Source: Sphingopyxis fribergensis (GTDB lineage: Bacteria > Pseudomonadota > Alphaproteobacteria > Sphingomonadales > Sphingomonadaceae). Taken from it: DNA of 64,000 nt. This document shows positions 18,068 through 33,473 of the stretch, piece by piece. Under the pieces are notes generated by a model. That model was not told where the DNA came from. It searched no databases and worked only from the letters and a program-made list of their open reading frames with translations. The stretch lies in the NCBI RefSeq assembly GCF_000803645.1, contig NZ_CP009122.1, forward strand, positions 1,340,501 to 1,404,500, read 5' to 3'. The position numbers were made by a program, and so were the translations under genes. The stretch's first letter is position 1; every line of letters begins with the position of its first letter.

Positions 18068-18492
18068 GCCATATCCTCGAGCGCGTGCATATCGTCGTCC
18101 GAAAAGCCGAAATGATGCCCGATTTCGTGGATCAGCACATGACGCACCAGCGTATCGAGCCGCTCGCCGGTTTCGATCCACTCGACGAGGATCGGGATGC
18201 GATAGAGGGTGACGCGGTCGGGCATCCCGCCGCTCTGGTCGATGCTGCGCTCGGTGAGCGGGCGGCCTTCGTACAGCCCGGTGAGTTCATAAGGGTGCTC
18301 GATATCGAGCGACGCCAGCATCTCGTCATCGGCAAATTCTTCGACCGCGACCACGACGCCCTCGATATGCGGGGCAAAGACCGCAGGCATGTTTGCCAGC
18401 GCCGCCTCGGCCATCGCGAACAGCGCGTCGGCATCGGGCGCGCCGCCGGTCCAGCCGGCAGGCAAATCGGGCAGGGCAGACTTGTCGCTCAT
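18064..18492 (-). CDS. Small zincin-like metallopeptidase family protein
   Basis: The 142-residue protein carries H-E-I-G-H-H-F-G near the C-terminus (about 119-126), a HExxH zinc motif followed by an acidic stretch SDDDMHALE. This is the metallopeptidase family formerly called DUF1025 (zincin_1). Substrates are unknown; it has no signal peptide, so it is probably cytoplasmic. It overlaps ccmA by four bases and begins a three-gene operon with ccmA and ccmB, hinting at a role linked to cytochrome assembly, though this is only context. Start ATG 18492. Confidence 0.85.
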   Translation of the reverse strand: MSDKSALPDLPAGWTGGAPDADALFAMAEAALANMPAVFAPHIEGVVVAVEEFADDEMLASLDIEHPYELTGLYEGRPLTERSIDQSGGMPDRVTLYRIPILVEWIETGERLDTLVRHVLIHEIGHHFGFSDDDMHALEDMA

Positions 18493-18543
18493 GGCACCCT
18501 TCCTTATGGCGGCGGCACGATATTGACCAGCGGGAGATAGAAG

Positions 18544-18831
18544 ATGGTCCAGAAACTCGACGATGCGCAGCGCGATGCGCTGCTGGCTCGCTTCCCCGGA
18601 TGGACGCACGAGCCCAAACGCGACGCGATCACGCGCCAGTTCAAATTCGACGATTTCGCACAGGCCTTCGGCTTTATGGCGAGCGTCGCGATCATCGCCG
18701 AAAAGATGGACCATCATCCCGAATGGTCGAACGTCTATAATCGTGTCGACATCCTGCTGACGACCCACGACGCAGACGGATTGTCGGAACGCGATGCGAA
18801 GCTGGCCGAAGCGATCGAGGCGTTGCTCTGA
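18544..18831 (+). CDS. phhB: 4a-hydroxytetrahydrobiopterin dehydratase
   Basis: The 95-residue protein matches pterin-4a-carbinolamine dehydratase/DCo[30 protein letters not shown] contains the catalytic His pair and the conserved HPEW. It regenerates the pterin cofactor of aromatic amino acid hydroxylases; the partner phenylalanine hydroxylase is not in the window. It is divergent from the zincin gene with only 51 bases between start codons, so promoters must be overlapping or very short. Confidence 0.93.
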   Translation: MVQKLDDAQRDALLARFPGWTHEPKRDAITRQFKFDDFAQAFGFMASVAIIAEKMDHHPEWSNVYNRVDILLTTHDADGLSERDAKLAEAIEALL

Positions 18832-18881
18832 GCGGGGTGCCGGATTGGTCGGCTTTCGACCAAAGGCACAGTTTTGCCTAA

Positions 18882-18956
18882 TCGTCACCCCGGACTTGAT
18901 CCGGGGGCCCATGACTTCGGCGCCGCCGTGGATCCCGGATCAAGTCCGGGTGACGA
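18882..18956. repeat. 75-bp palindromic repeat, family B copy 1
   Basis: Long inverted arms built on CCCGGACTTGATCCGGG and its complement, flanked by CGTCA/TGACG. The same 75-bp architecture occurs at 28208-28282 with a different centre. Confidence 0.85.
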
Positions 18957-18962
18957 AGGAAA

Positions 18963-19000
18963 GGGCGCGGATAGCAGCTCACCACCCCAAAACAGACATC
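18963..19000 (-). repeat. 38-bp dispersed repeat, copy 2 (inverted)
   Basis: Inverted relative to 16627-16664, 35 of 38 bases identical. It lies 12 bases before the rpoB -35 hexamer. Confidence 0.8.
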
Positions 19001-19012
19001 GCACGCGTCCCG

Positions 19013-19041
19013 TTGACACCGCGCACCGCAAATCCTATATC
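19013..19041 (+). promoter_or_regulatory. Near-consensus sigma70-type promoter of rpoB-rpoC
   Basis: TTGACA (19013-19018) and TATATC (19036-19041) with a 17-base spacer. This is the best promoter match in the window and sits 178 bases before rpoB, giving the polymerase genes a transcript independent of rplKA. Confidence 0.8.
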
Positions 19042-19127
19042 GCGACCTCACCCCATCTTCCGAGATAGAGCCTGACTTTGCGCAGCGGGCTGTACGGATA
19101 GGTCGTTGGGGATTTCGACAGGCGTGG

Positions 19128-19168
19128 AAAGCTGCGGTAAACCGGCAACGGTTGCCTGCGGCTTTTTT
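19128..19168 (+). terminator. Attenuator-like hairpin in the rpoB leader
   Basis: Left arm 19128-19144, GCAA tetraloop 19145-19148 closed by ACCG/CGGT, right arm 19149-19165, with two mismatches and two wobble pairs; T-tract 19163-19168, partly paired with AAA. This is the form of an intrinsic terminator, located between promoter and gene 51 bases before the rpoB start, so partial termination controlling rpoBC is plausible. Confidence 0.6.
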
Positions 19169-19218
19169 CGCGTCGAAGCGCTCGCGATTTTGATTTTTGA
19201 CAGGCGAGACAATCACTT

Positions 19219-23397
<4,179 letters not shown>

Positions 23398-23410
23398 GAT
23401 CTTTTCCTCA

Positions 23411-23440
23411 CCCCCTTCGCCGCCGCGGCGGCGAAGGGGG
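23411..23440. repeat. Perfect 30-nt palindrome between rpoB and rpoC
   Basis: The sequence is exactly self-complementary, with 15-bp arms (first arm CCCCCTTCGCCGCCG). It has no T-tract and ends seven bases before the rpoC ribosome-binding site GGAG, so it is not a simple terminator; it may be an mRNA processing or stability element. Confidence 0.85.
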
Positions 23441-23458
23441 CAGAGTGGAGCCTAGAAT

Positions 23459-27742
<4,284 letters not shown>

Positions 27743-27781
27743 GCCTGACCGCCGCTTTCGGGTGAGAGCCTGAAAAGAACA

Positions 27782-27817
27782 GCCCCGCCGGAGCGATCCG
27801 GCGGGGCTTTTTCTTTG
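27782..27817 (+). terminator. Intrinsic terminator of rpoB-rpoC
   Basis: Perfect 10-bp stem GCCCCGCCGG/CCGGCGGGGC with loop AGCGAT, followed by TTTTTCTTT, 39 bases after the rpoC stop. Confidence 0.93.
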
Positions 27818-27818
27818 T

Positions 27819-27839
27819 CCGCTTTGGGGTGGAAAGCGG
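27819..27839. repeat. Short hairpin repeat with GGGGTGG loop, copy 1
   Basis: CCGCTTT-GGGGTGG-AAAGCGG, perfect 7-bp arms. A related hairpin with the identical loop occurs at 63350-63370. Confidence 0.5.
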
Positions 27840-27863
27840 ATGTCGCCGTGCTAGCCTTCACAA

Positions 27864-28190
27864 ATGTCTGCAAAACGTGATCTGTCGGGCCTTATCGAAG
27901 TTGATGATCATGAGTATCATTGGGCTATCGAGCGGGAGCCGCAATGGTGCACAGCCGACGGCTGGCGTGGCATGGTCGTCAGCCTGCGCCGAGCGGATGC
28001 GCAGCGCGAAGCATTATTGGAATTTCCAATGCCGTCGGCCCGACGTTCGGCCCTGCAACCTCAATTGCGTCGCCCCCAAGTCAACGGGTCGATTGTTGCG
28101 AATGGAGTCCGAGCGGCTCTGGCAGCAGGATGGGAACCGACTAGTCGGGGAAAACCGGCGGTTTTTGAAGTCGACGCCAACGGCAACTAA
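27864..28190 (+). CDS. Conserved hypothetical protein, 108 residues
   Basis: I do not recognise a named domain. The protein begins MSAKRDLSGLIEVDDHEYHWAIEREPQW and ends with AAGWEPTSRGKPAVFEVDANG; the alternation DDHEYHW, WRGMVVSLRR and GKPAVFEV looks like a small beta-rich domain, and I recall similar short proteins in sphingomonads. No signal peptide, membrane segment or Cys cluster. It stands alone, 121 bases after rpoC beyond its terminator, with no obvious ribosome-binding site. Coding status is supported by the soluble-protein composition and third-position GC; function unknown. Confidence 0.65.
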   Translation: MSAKRDLSGLIEVDDHEYHWAIEREPQWCTADGWRGMVVSLRRADAQREALLEFPMPSARRSALQPQLRRPQVNGSIVANGVRAALAAGWEPTSRGKPAVFEVDANGN

Positions 28191-28207
28191 TGGTCGTTTT
28201 TAGCCCT

Positions 28208-28282
28208 TCGTCATCCCGGACTTGATCTGGGATCCAATGGCGCGACGGCAGGTGTCGAACCCGGATCAAGTCCGGGTGACGA
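28208..28282. repeat. 75-bp palindromic repeat, family B copy 2
   Basis: Same arms as 18882-18956 (TCGTCA-TCCCGGACTTGATCTGGG and complement) around a different centre. The left arm has one extra mismatch. Confidence 0.85.
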
Positions 28283-28712
28283 TGGAGAGCCGATCCCGCG
28301 GGGCTTTTTCTTTGTCGCCAAGCTGATGGCTTGGCTGTTTCCACGGGAGGGAAGGCGGTGCCCGCCGCGGGTTGCGCGCTGATGGAGTGCCGCGGCGGGA
28401 TCACGCTAACGATTATCAATCCCGACCAATATCGCCCGGATATCGTCAAACGCGGCAGAGGCGCTCAAGACCGCGGGTGCCTTTGGGCCCTATTGGGGCG
28501 TCGAAGTAGCGGGGCTCAACGAGCAGTTGATCTGAGCACAGGCGAGCGCGACCGAAGTGTTCCTCGATATCCCCTAACGCTTCACCGTCCGGCCAAAGGG
28601 GTGACCGACCCCCGCCGGAGCAGACGTTTTACCGGACGCTAACCATATATCGTTAAGCCCGGCCGCCGATGCATGCCGGCCGTCGCGCATGCGAATGGGG
28701 TAAGCCTGGTAA
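28283..28712. other. Gene-poor stretch with terminator-tail duplicate and possible gene remnant
   Basis: No intact gene is convincing. At 28298-28316, GCGGGGCTTTTTCTTTGTC exactly repeats 19 bases of the rpoC terminator tail (27801-27819). Around 28415-28530 one frame reads as an ordinary soluble peptide (AAEALKTAGAFGPYWGVEVAG) bounded by stops and without a start, which looks like a decayed gene fragment of unknown origin. Confidence 0.4.
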
Positions 28713-30065
28713 ATGCAGATCGCGCGCGATTTCCCTTGGCGCTGGGCTCTTTGGTGGCTCGTGCTGCCAAATCTGGCGTTCATCGCGATGTGGCCGATCG
28801 GCGGACCGCGTATGGCGGTGCCGATGACGATATGCGGCGTGATCATCCTGCTGGCGTCGGGCTGGGGCCATCATCCCGCGCGGACATTGCTCGCCATCGC
28901 CATGTTTGCCTTCAGCTTGATGCTTTACACGACAATGTCGTTCAATCTCGAACCGACGGAGATGCTGAATTCGATCGAATTTGCAGGTGAGCTCGACCCT
29001 GTTCAGTCGCCCGAATATCTGTTTGGCGGCGTGGTGCTGGCGGCATCGCTCGTTGCGCTCGTCGTGCTCGGACCGCGCATCCCGCCGCTCAAGACGCGCG
29101 ACCATAGAATTGTGGCAGTTGCACTGATCCTGTTGCTGATCAACGCCGATGTGTTTGCAACCGCCGCGACGCGCGGTTCCTATAAGATGCGTGCGCCCGA
29201 AGGCGTACCGGTCGACTCCGCTGCGATTCAAAACGACATCAGGCCTGCGACGGTCAAGGCCCGCAACCTGCTCGTCATCGTCGTCGAATCCTGGGGCGTA
29301 TCGTCCGATCCTTACGACCGCGCCTTGCAGGATCAGCTCTGGAACCCCAGGCGATGGAGCGGGCGTTATGAGGTGACGCGCGGCAAGAGCCGCTATTATG
29401 GTTCGACGACAAGCGCCGAATTGCGCGAGCTGTGCGGCGTCTGGTCGGCGGGTTTCAAATCCTATGATTTCGACCGGGCCGACTGCCTGCCGAAAGAATT
29501 TCGCGTTGCGGGTTTTCAGGTCGATGCGATGCACAGCTTCAACGGCGTCTTCTTCGATCGCGCGGTCTGGTATCCGAAGATCGGTTTCGAGCGCGCGCTG
29601 TTCGCGAAAGAGCTGATCGCTAGGGGGGCCGATCATTGCAGCGGCAGCGTGTTTCCGGGCGCTTGCGACAATGACATCCCGCGTCTGATCGGCCAGCGGC
29701 TCCGCGAAGAGCCGGGCATACGCAAATTTATATATTGGCTGACGCTCAATGGCCATATCCCGGTGCCGGCCAGTCCGGAGCTGGGCACCGATGATTGCCG
29801 GCTTGGCGATGCGGCATGGCGGGACCAATATCCGATGCTGTGCCGCGGCTTCGAATTGCAACGGCAACTCGCCGACAGCATTAGTGCGGAAATCATGAAG
29901 CCCGATTTTCCCGATACCGACATTTTGATCGTCGGCGATCATATGCCGCCTTATTTCAAGCGCGATATGCGCATGCGGTTCGACTCTGCCCATGTGCCGT
30001 GGATCATGCTGCGCAGCCGGCACGGAGCCAAGCCACCCGCGCAAGCACGCGTCGCGTCCCAATGA
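28713..30065 (+). CDS. Membrane-anchored sulfatase-fold protein (alkaline phosphatase superfamily, phosphoethanolamine/phosphoglycerol transferase-like)
   Basis: The 450-residue protein has four or five N-terminal membrane helices (within about 1-160) and a periplasmic sulfatase-fold domain. Visible metal and catalytic motifs are NLLVIVVESWG (first Asp/Glu metal site as in LtaS-like enzymes), the nucleophile region YYGSTTSAELRELCG with Thr, and DILIVGDHMPPY with the distal Asp-His pair. Such enzymes transfer phosphoethanolamine or phosphoglycerol to envelope glycolipids; the exact substrate is unknown. C-terminal cysteines may form disulfides. It converges with the pspC-like gene over a shared hairpin. 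Confidence 0.82.
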   Translation: MQIARDFPWRWALWWLVLPNLAFIAMWPIGGPRMAVPMTICGVIILLASGWGHHPARTLLAIAMFAFSLMLYTTMSFNLEPTEMLNSIEFAGELDPVQSPEYLFGGVVLAASLVALVVLGPRIPPLKTRDHRIVAVALILLLINADVFATAATRGSYKMRAPEGVPVDSAAIQNDIRPATVKARNLLVIVVESWGVSSDPYDRALQDQLWNPRRWSGRYEVTRGKSRYYGSTTSAELRELCGVWSAGFKSYDFDRADCLPKEFRVAGFQVDAMHSFNGVFFDRAVWYPKIGFERALFAKELIARGADHCSGSVFPGACDNDIPRLIGQRLREEPGIRKFIYWLTLNGHIPVPASPELGTDDCRLGDAAWRDQYPMLCRGFELQRQLADSISAEIMKPDFPDTDILIVGDHMPPYFKRDMRMRFDSAHVPWIMLRSRHGAKPPAQARVASQ

Positions 30066-30095
30066 AAAGGGCCCACCGGGGTGGCCGGTGAGCCC
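30065..30095 (-). terminator. Intrinsic terminator for the pspC-domain operon
   Basis: On the reverse strand an 11-bp stem with one mismatch (GGGCTCACCGG/CCGGTGGGCCC, loop CCACC) is followed by TTTTC. The same hairpin also lies just past the stop of the forward sulfatase-fold gene, without a T-tract on that strand. Confidence 0.75.
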
Positions 30096-30158
30096 TTGGT
30101 CCTGGGATTGTTCGGGCCGGTGCGACTGCGCCGCTAAGGCGTCCGGCCCTTGGCTGTC

Positions 30159-30338
30159 CTAGGGCGCGAGGATCGCGACGGCGAGGTACAGCAGCAGAGG
30201 CAGGCCGAAGCCCAAAAGCGTCAGGGCAACAAAGCCGACGCGCGTCCACAAGACGTCGATGCCGAACTGGTCTGACATGCCGGCGCACACGCCGAAGATC
30301 ATCCCGTCGCGACGATTCTTGCGAAAACCCTGTTTCAT
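30159..30338 (-). CDS. PspC-domain membrane protein
   Basis: The 59-residue protein is essentially one PspC domain: KNRRDGMIFGVCAGMSDQFGIDVLWTRVG followed by a transmembrane helix of Leu/Val/Ala. In enteric bacteria PspC helps sense envelope stress; stand-alone short PspC proteins are common in sphingomonads and their role is less defined. Start choice is uncertain: ATG 30338 has GGAAAGG immediately upstream, ATG 30353 adds five residues. A CCGGCC-ATA-GGCCGG hairpin at 30356-30370 overlaps the initiation region. It follows the 37-residue membrane gene and shares its presumed sigma54-like promoter. Confidence 0.85.
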   Translation of the reverse strand: MKQGFRKNRRDGMIFGVCAGMSDQFGIDVLWTRVGFVALTLLGFGLPLLLYLAVAILAP

Positions 30339-30391
30339 TTCTTTCCTTTCCATCCCGGCCATAGGCCGGCGTTATTCAGCGCGGCGGTTGA

Positions 30392-30505
30392 TCAGGCGAC
30401 CAGACCGTTCGGGCCGACAGCAGCGAGAAACATGATCGAGCAGTAAAGCGAGGCAACAGCGGCGATCGCGTAGCTCTTGAACGAGTCGACATTGAAATGG
30501 GCCAT
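30392..30505 (-). CDS. 37-residue single-span membrane protein
   Basis: Too short for most gene callers, but a strong ribosome-binding site AAGGAAGG sits seven bases before ATG 30505, and the peptide (MAHFNVDSFKSYAIAAVASL...) has a short polar N-terminus, one hydrophobic helix (about 13-31) and an N-G-L-V-A tail. It is 53 bases upstream of the PspC-domain gene on the same strand and downstream of the sigma54-like element. I know of similar mini-proteins next to pspC in sphingomonads but not of a defined function; a regulatory partner of the PspC protein is a reasonable guess. Confidence 0.7.
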   Translation of the reverse strand: MAHFNVDSFKSYAIAAVASLYCSIMFLAAVGPNGLVA

Positions 30506-30561
30506 GATATTTTCCTTCCTTGAACCTTCCATCCGGGCCATCCGGGGGATGCCGACACTAA

Positions 30562-30578
30562 TGCAGAGACCGTGCCAA
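30562..30578 (-). promoter_or_regulatory. Sigma54 (RpoN)-like -24/-12 promoter
   Basis: On the reverse strand TTGGCACGGTCTCTGCA matches the consensus TGGCACG-N4-TTGCW at all fixed positions but one (C for the first T of TTGC), with exact GG-N10-GC spacing. Predicted start is near 30551, 46 bases before the 37-residue protein gene. The classical psp operon is sigma54-dependent, which makes the position suggestive. Confidence 0.55.
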
Positions 30579-30746
30579 TTCCATTCATCGGCGGTTAACT
30601 GCGGTTTTACGGCTCGCGACAGATTATTTCGTCGCGAAAAATGCGCTAGAATGGTGAAAAATCCCGTTCTTAGGAAAAATATCAACGGAACCTTGGCTGG
30701 AGTTGGGCTGGAAACGCGCGGGGCGCTGGGGTAGGCGCTAGGGCAG

Positions 30747-31856
30747 ATGACGCTGACCCGCCTTTCGCTGACCGATTTTCGCAATCATGCCGGCGCGGAC
30801 ATGGCGGCCGCACCGGGGCTCGTCGCGCTCTACGGCGACAATGGCGCGGGCAAGACCAATATATTGGAGGCGATTTCTCTGCTCGCGCCGGGGCGCGGGC
30901 TGCGCCGTGCAGCACTGTCCGACATGGTGCGCGACGGGGCGAGCGGTGGTTTCGCCGTCTTTGCCGAGGTTCAGGCGGGAGCCGACCTCGCGCCGGTGGC
31001 GCTGGGGACGGGGATCGAGGCCGCGCAGCCGGGACGGAGGATCGTCCGCATCAACGGTGCGACGTCTGCGGCGACTGCGCTGGGCGACTGGCTGGCCGTG
31101 CTGTGGCTCACCCCCGCTATGGACCGGCTGTTCGTTGAGACCGCGGGCAATCGTCGGCGCTTCCTCGACCGCCTCGTCCTCGCGCTCGACCCGCGGCATG
31201 CGCAGCACAGCAATCGTTACGAGGCGGCGCTCCGTGCACGGGGAAAGCTGCTCGCGGATCCGGGGCAGGCCGACCAGCAATGGCTGACGAGCCTTGAGGC
31301 GCAGCTTGCCGAACATGGCGCGGCGATGGATGCGGCGCGCCAGCATATGCTCGCGGGGTTGTCAGCGGAACTTGCCGGGCAGCCTGATGCGCCGTTCGCG
31401 CGGCCGCTGCTGACGCTGGTCGACAGCGAGGGCGCGGCACGGGCCGCGCCGCACGAGGTCGAGGCGCTCCGGGCGCTGTTCGCGTCGCGCCGCCGCATCG
31501 ACGCCGCTGCAGGGCGCGCGACCGCCGGCCCGCATCGCGACGATCTGGCCGCCGTCCACGCCGCGACGGGCCGTGCGGCGGCGCGCTGTTCGACCGGCGA
31601 GCAGAAGGCGATGCTGCTTTCGCTCGTCCTCGCGCACAGCGACAGCGTCGCGCGCGCGCGGGGGCAAAGGCCGGTGCTGTTGCTCGACGAGGTCGCGGCG
31701 CATCTCGACCCGTTGCGCCGCGGCGCGCTTTACGAGCGGCTGGCGGGGCAGGGCGGGCAGGCGTGGCTTACGGGCACCGAGGCGGCGTTGTTCGACGACA
31801 TGCCGGGGCCGGTAACGCGGTTCCGGATCGCGGGTGGGCGGATCGTCGCCGGTTAG
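30747..31856 (+). CDS. recF: DNA replication/repair protein RecF
   Basis: The 369-residue SMC-like ATPase loads RecA at single-strand gaps. It starts [15 protein letters not shown], has Walker [16 protein letters not shown] (about 30-44), the RecF-specific [10 protein letters not shown] region, an ABC-type signature [17 protein letters not shown] and Walker [14 protein letters not shown]. It is detached from dnaA, dnaN and gyrB, as in many alphaproteobacteria. It ends at a palindromic repeat shared with the convergent arsC gene. Confidence 0.97.
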   Translation: MTLTRLSLTDFRNHAGADMAAAPGLVALYGDNGAGKTNILEAISLLAPGRGLRRAALSDMVRDGASGGFAVFAEVQAGADLAPVALGTGIEAAQPGRRIVRINGATSAATALGDWLAVLWLTPAMDRLFVETAGNRRRFLDRLVLALDPRHAQHSNRYEAALRARGKLLADPGQADQQWLTSLEAQLAEHGAAMDAARQHMLAGLSAELAGQPDAPFARPLLTLVDSEGAARAAPHEVEALRALFASRRRIDAAAGRATAGPHRDDLAAVHAATGRAAARCSTGEQKAMLLSLVLAHSDSVARARGQRPVLLLDEVAAHLDPLRRGALYERLAGQGGQAWLTGTEAALFDDMPGPVTRFRIAGGRIVAG

Positions 31857-31870
31857 CTTTCGCCCGTCTA

Positions 31871-32006
31871 GCCCTCTCCCCTTGGGAGAGGGTTGGGTGA
31901 GGGTGTCTGAGGTTCGTCTGCGCAGTTGACGGGTGATCCTCACCCAACTTCGGCTAGGTTGCTGCGCAACCAAGCCTGCATATCCCTCTCCCGACGGGAG
32001 AGGGTG
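31871..32006. repeat. 136-bp composite palindromic repeat (family C)
   Basis: Contains four nested inverted pairings: CCCTCTCCC/GGGAGAGGG at each end, TTGGGTGAGG/CCTCACCCAA, and GGTTGCTGCGCAACC. It fills most of the gap between the convergent recF and arsC genes. Confidence 0.8.
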
Positions 32007-32041
32007 AACGCCCGGTTCCCACCCCATGGCAGTCGATCGAT

Positions 32042-32386
32042 TTAAAGGATCTCGTGCACCCGGTCCTGCGGACGACACAGCCTTACGCCCTTGTCGGTTT
32101 CGACAAACGGGCGTTCGACATAGGCCGGATTGGCGGCCATCGCGGCGATGATTTCGTCTTCGCCCGCGTCCTTGAGTCCGCGCTCCTCGGCGTCGGTACC
32201 GCGCAGGCGCAGGGCGTCACGCGCGGTCAGGCCGGCGTCGCCGAACAGCTGGCGCAGCTTGTCGGTGCTGTACGGATTTTTGAGATATTCGACGACGGTC
32301 AGCGCGACACCCGGCGTTTCCTGAAGGATCGCCAGCGTCTTGCGCGAGGTGCCGCAAGCGGGGTTGTGCCAGATGGTCGCGTTCAT
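32042..32386 (-). CDS. arsC: Arsenate reductase (glutaredoxin-dependent type)
   Basis: The 114-residue protein belongs to the ArsC thioredoxin-fold family: HNPACGTSRKT holds the catalytic Cys (residue 11), followed by VEYLKNPYSTDKL and ending with the conserved NPAYVERPFVETDKG. It reduces arsenate to arsenite with glutathione/glutaredoxin. There is no arsR, arsB or acr3 nearby, so it could be a chromosomal ArsC/YffB-like orphan; YffB-type function cannot be excluded, though the YERP-like and HNPxCGTS motifs favour ArsC. Confidence 0.88.
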   Translation of the reverse strand: MNATIWHNPACGTSRKTLAILQETPGVALTVVEYLKNPYSTDKLRQLFGDAGLTARDALRLRGTDAEERGLKDAGEDEIIAAMAANPAYVERPFVETDKGVRLCRPQDRVHEIL

Positions 32387-32555
32387 CAGCCCGCCCTAAC
32401 GCGCGCTTACAGCAGCGTAAACCCGCTATTCATAGCATATATGGCACATCTTCCCGCATGAAGGGGAACCATCAACTTGCCTTTCACGGCCAACGCACGA
32501 CTTATGCAAAGTCGAGGGACCGTCAAACGGCGGCTTATGCGGGGTTGTTGCTCAA

Positions 32556-33302
32556 GTGAATGAATTGATCGATCGCAGGGCGCTGTTGGCCGGGATCGCA
32601 GGGGTAGGGGCCGCGGCCGCCACTTCGGCGCGTGCGCAGTTGCCCAACTGGATACAGCAGCCGGTGGCGCCCTTGCCGCCGCCGGTCGACTATCTGGCCG
32701 TGGCGAAGAAACAGCTGGCGATGCAGGGACGCAATATCCCGCAAAGCGACCGCGTCGGCGTCGTCGATTTCGGGCTTCCTTCGTCGCGTCCGCGCTTTGC
32801 GCTGGTCGACATGATCGCGGGCAAGGTCGAGATGTTCCCGGTGACGCACGGCCGCGGTTCCGATCCGCAGCACGACGGCTGGCTCAAAAGTTTTTCGAAC
32901 CGCATGGGATCGCTCGCGACCTCGCGCGGCGCGTATCGCACCGGCGACTATTATTGGGGCGCCAACGGGTCGTCGATGCGTCTCGCGGGGCTGGAGCCCG
33001 ACAATTATTCGGCCGATGTACGCGCGATCGTCGTGCACGGCGCCTGGTACGCCGATCCGGCGCTGATCGCGACGCAGGGCAAGCTGGGACGCAGCGAAGG
33101 CTGCTTCGTGTTCGGCGAAGAGCTGTTGCCGATGATTCTTTACAAGCTCGGGCCGGGGCGGCTGTTGTTCGCCGACCGGCTAAGTGCACCGCCGCCGATG
33201 CCGGGGCCGTTCGAGCTGCCGCCGGCCGATCCGCTGCCGGGCATGGAGAATCTGCGGCGCGCGAGTTCGGTCAGCGGGCAGTTGCCGAAGACGGCGGATT
33301 GA
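32556..33302 (+). CDS. Murein L,D-transpeptidase catalytic domain family protein (YkuD_2 type)
   Basis: The 248-residue exported protein begins with a twin-Arg style signal (DRRALLAGIAGVGAAAATSARA). The catalytic domain shows IVVHGAWYADP and GRSEGCFVF, in which His and Cys are the expected active-site residues of the YkuD_2 family. Such proteins remodel peptidoglycan crosslinks or are uncharacterised hydrolases of it. The start is GTG 32556; no better ATG exists in frame before the signal. It converges with a second, different L,D-transpeptidase gene. Confidence 0.83.
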   Translation: MNELIDRRALLAGIAGVGAAAATSARAQLPNWIQQPVAPLPPPVDYLAVAKKQLAMQGRNIPQSDRVGVVDFGLPSSRPRFALVDMIAGKVEMFPVTHGRGSDPQHDGWLKSFSNRMGSLATSRGAYRTGDYYWGANGSSMRLAGLEPDNYSADVRAIVVHGAWYADPALIATQGKLGRSEGCFVFGEELLPMILYKLGPGRLLFADRLSAPPPMPGPFELPPADPLPGMENLRRASSVSGQLPKTAD

Positions 33303-33347
33303 TAACGCCGCGTCAGTTTTGCGGTAGGAAGCGGCCGTTCCCGTTTT

Positions 33348-33431
33348 CCGTTCGTGTCGAGCGAAGTCGAGACACCCATCGGCGCGACGCCTAGCCTGAG
33401 GGGCATCTCGACTTCGCTCGATGCGAACGGG
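33348..33431. repeat. 84-bp palindromic repeat, family D copy 1
   Basis: Ends CCGTTCGTGTCGAGCGAAGT and its near complement (with ACTTCGCTCGATGCGAACGG). A second copy is at 56874-56953. It lies between two convergent L,D-transpeptidase genes. Confidence 0.85.
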
Positions 33432-33473
33432 TTGGGGATGCGGAAACGGCTAGCTCTGGTCGCTATCCGGCGC

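Noticed and set aside
28331..28642. 103-codon forward frame between the hypothetical gene and the sulfatase-fold gene
   Set aside because: No ribosome-binding site, Arg/Gly-rich shadow composition; a plausible peptide lies in another frame and is interrupted by stops, so at best a remnant.
32042..32386. Assignment of an arsenic-resistance operon
   Set aside because: Only arsC is present; no arsR, arsB or acr3 genes flank it.
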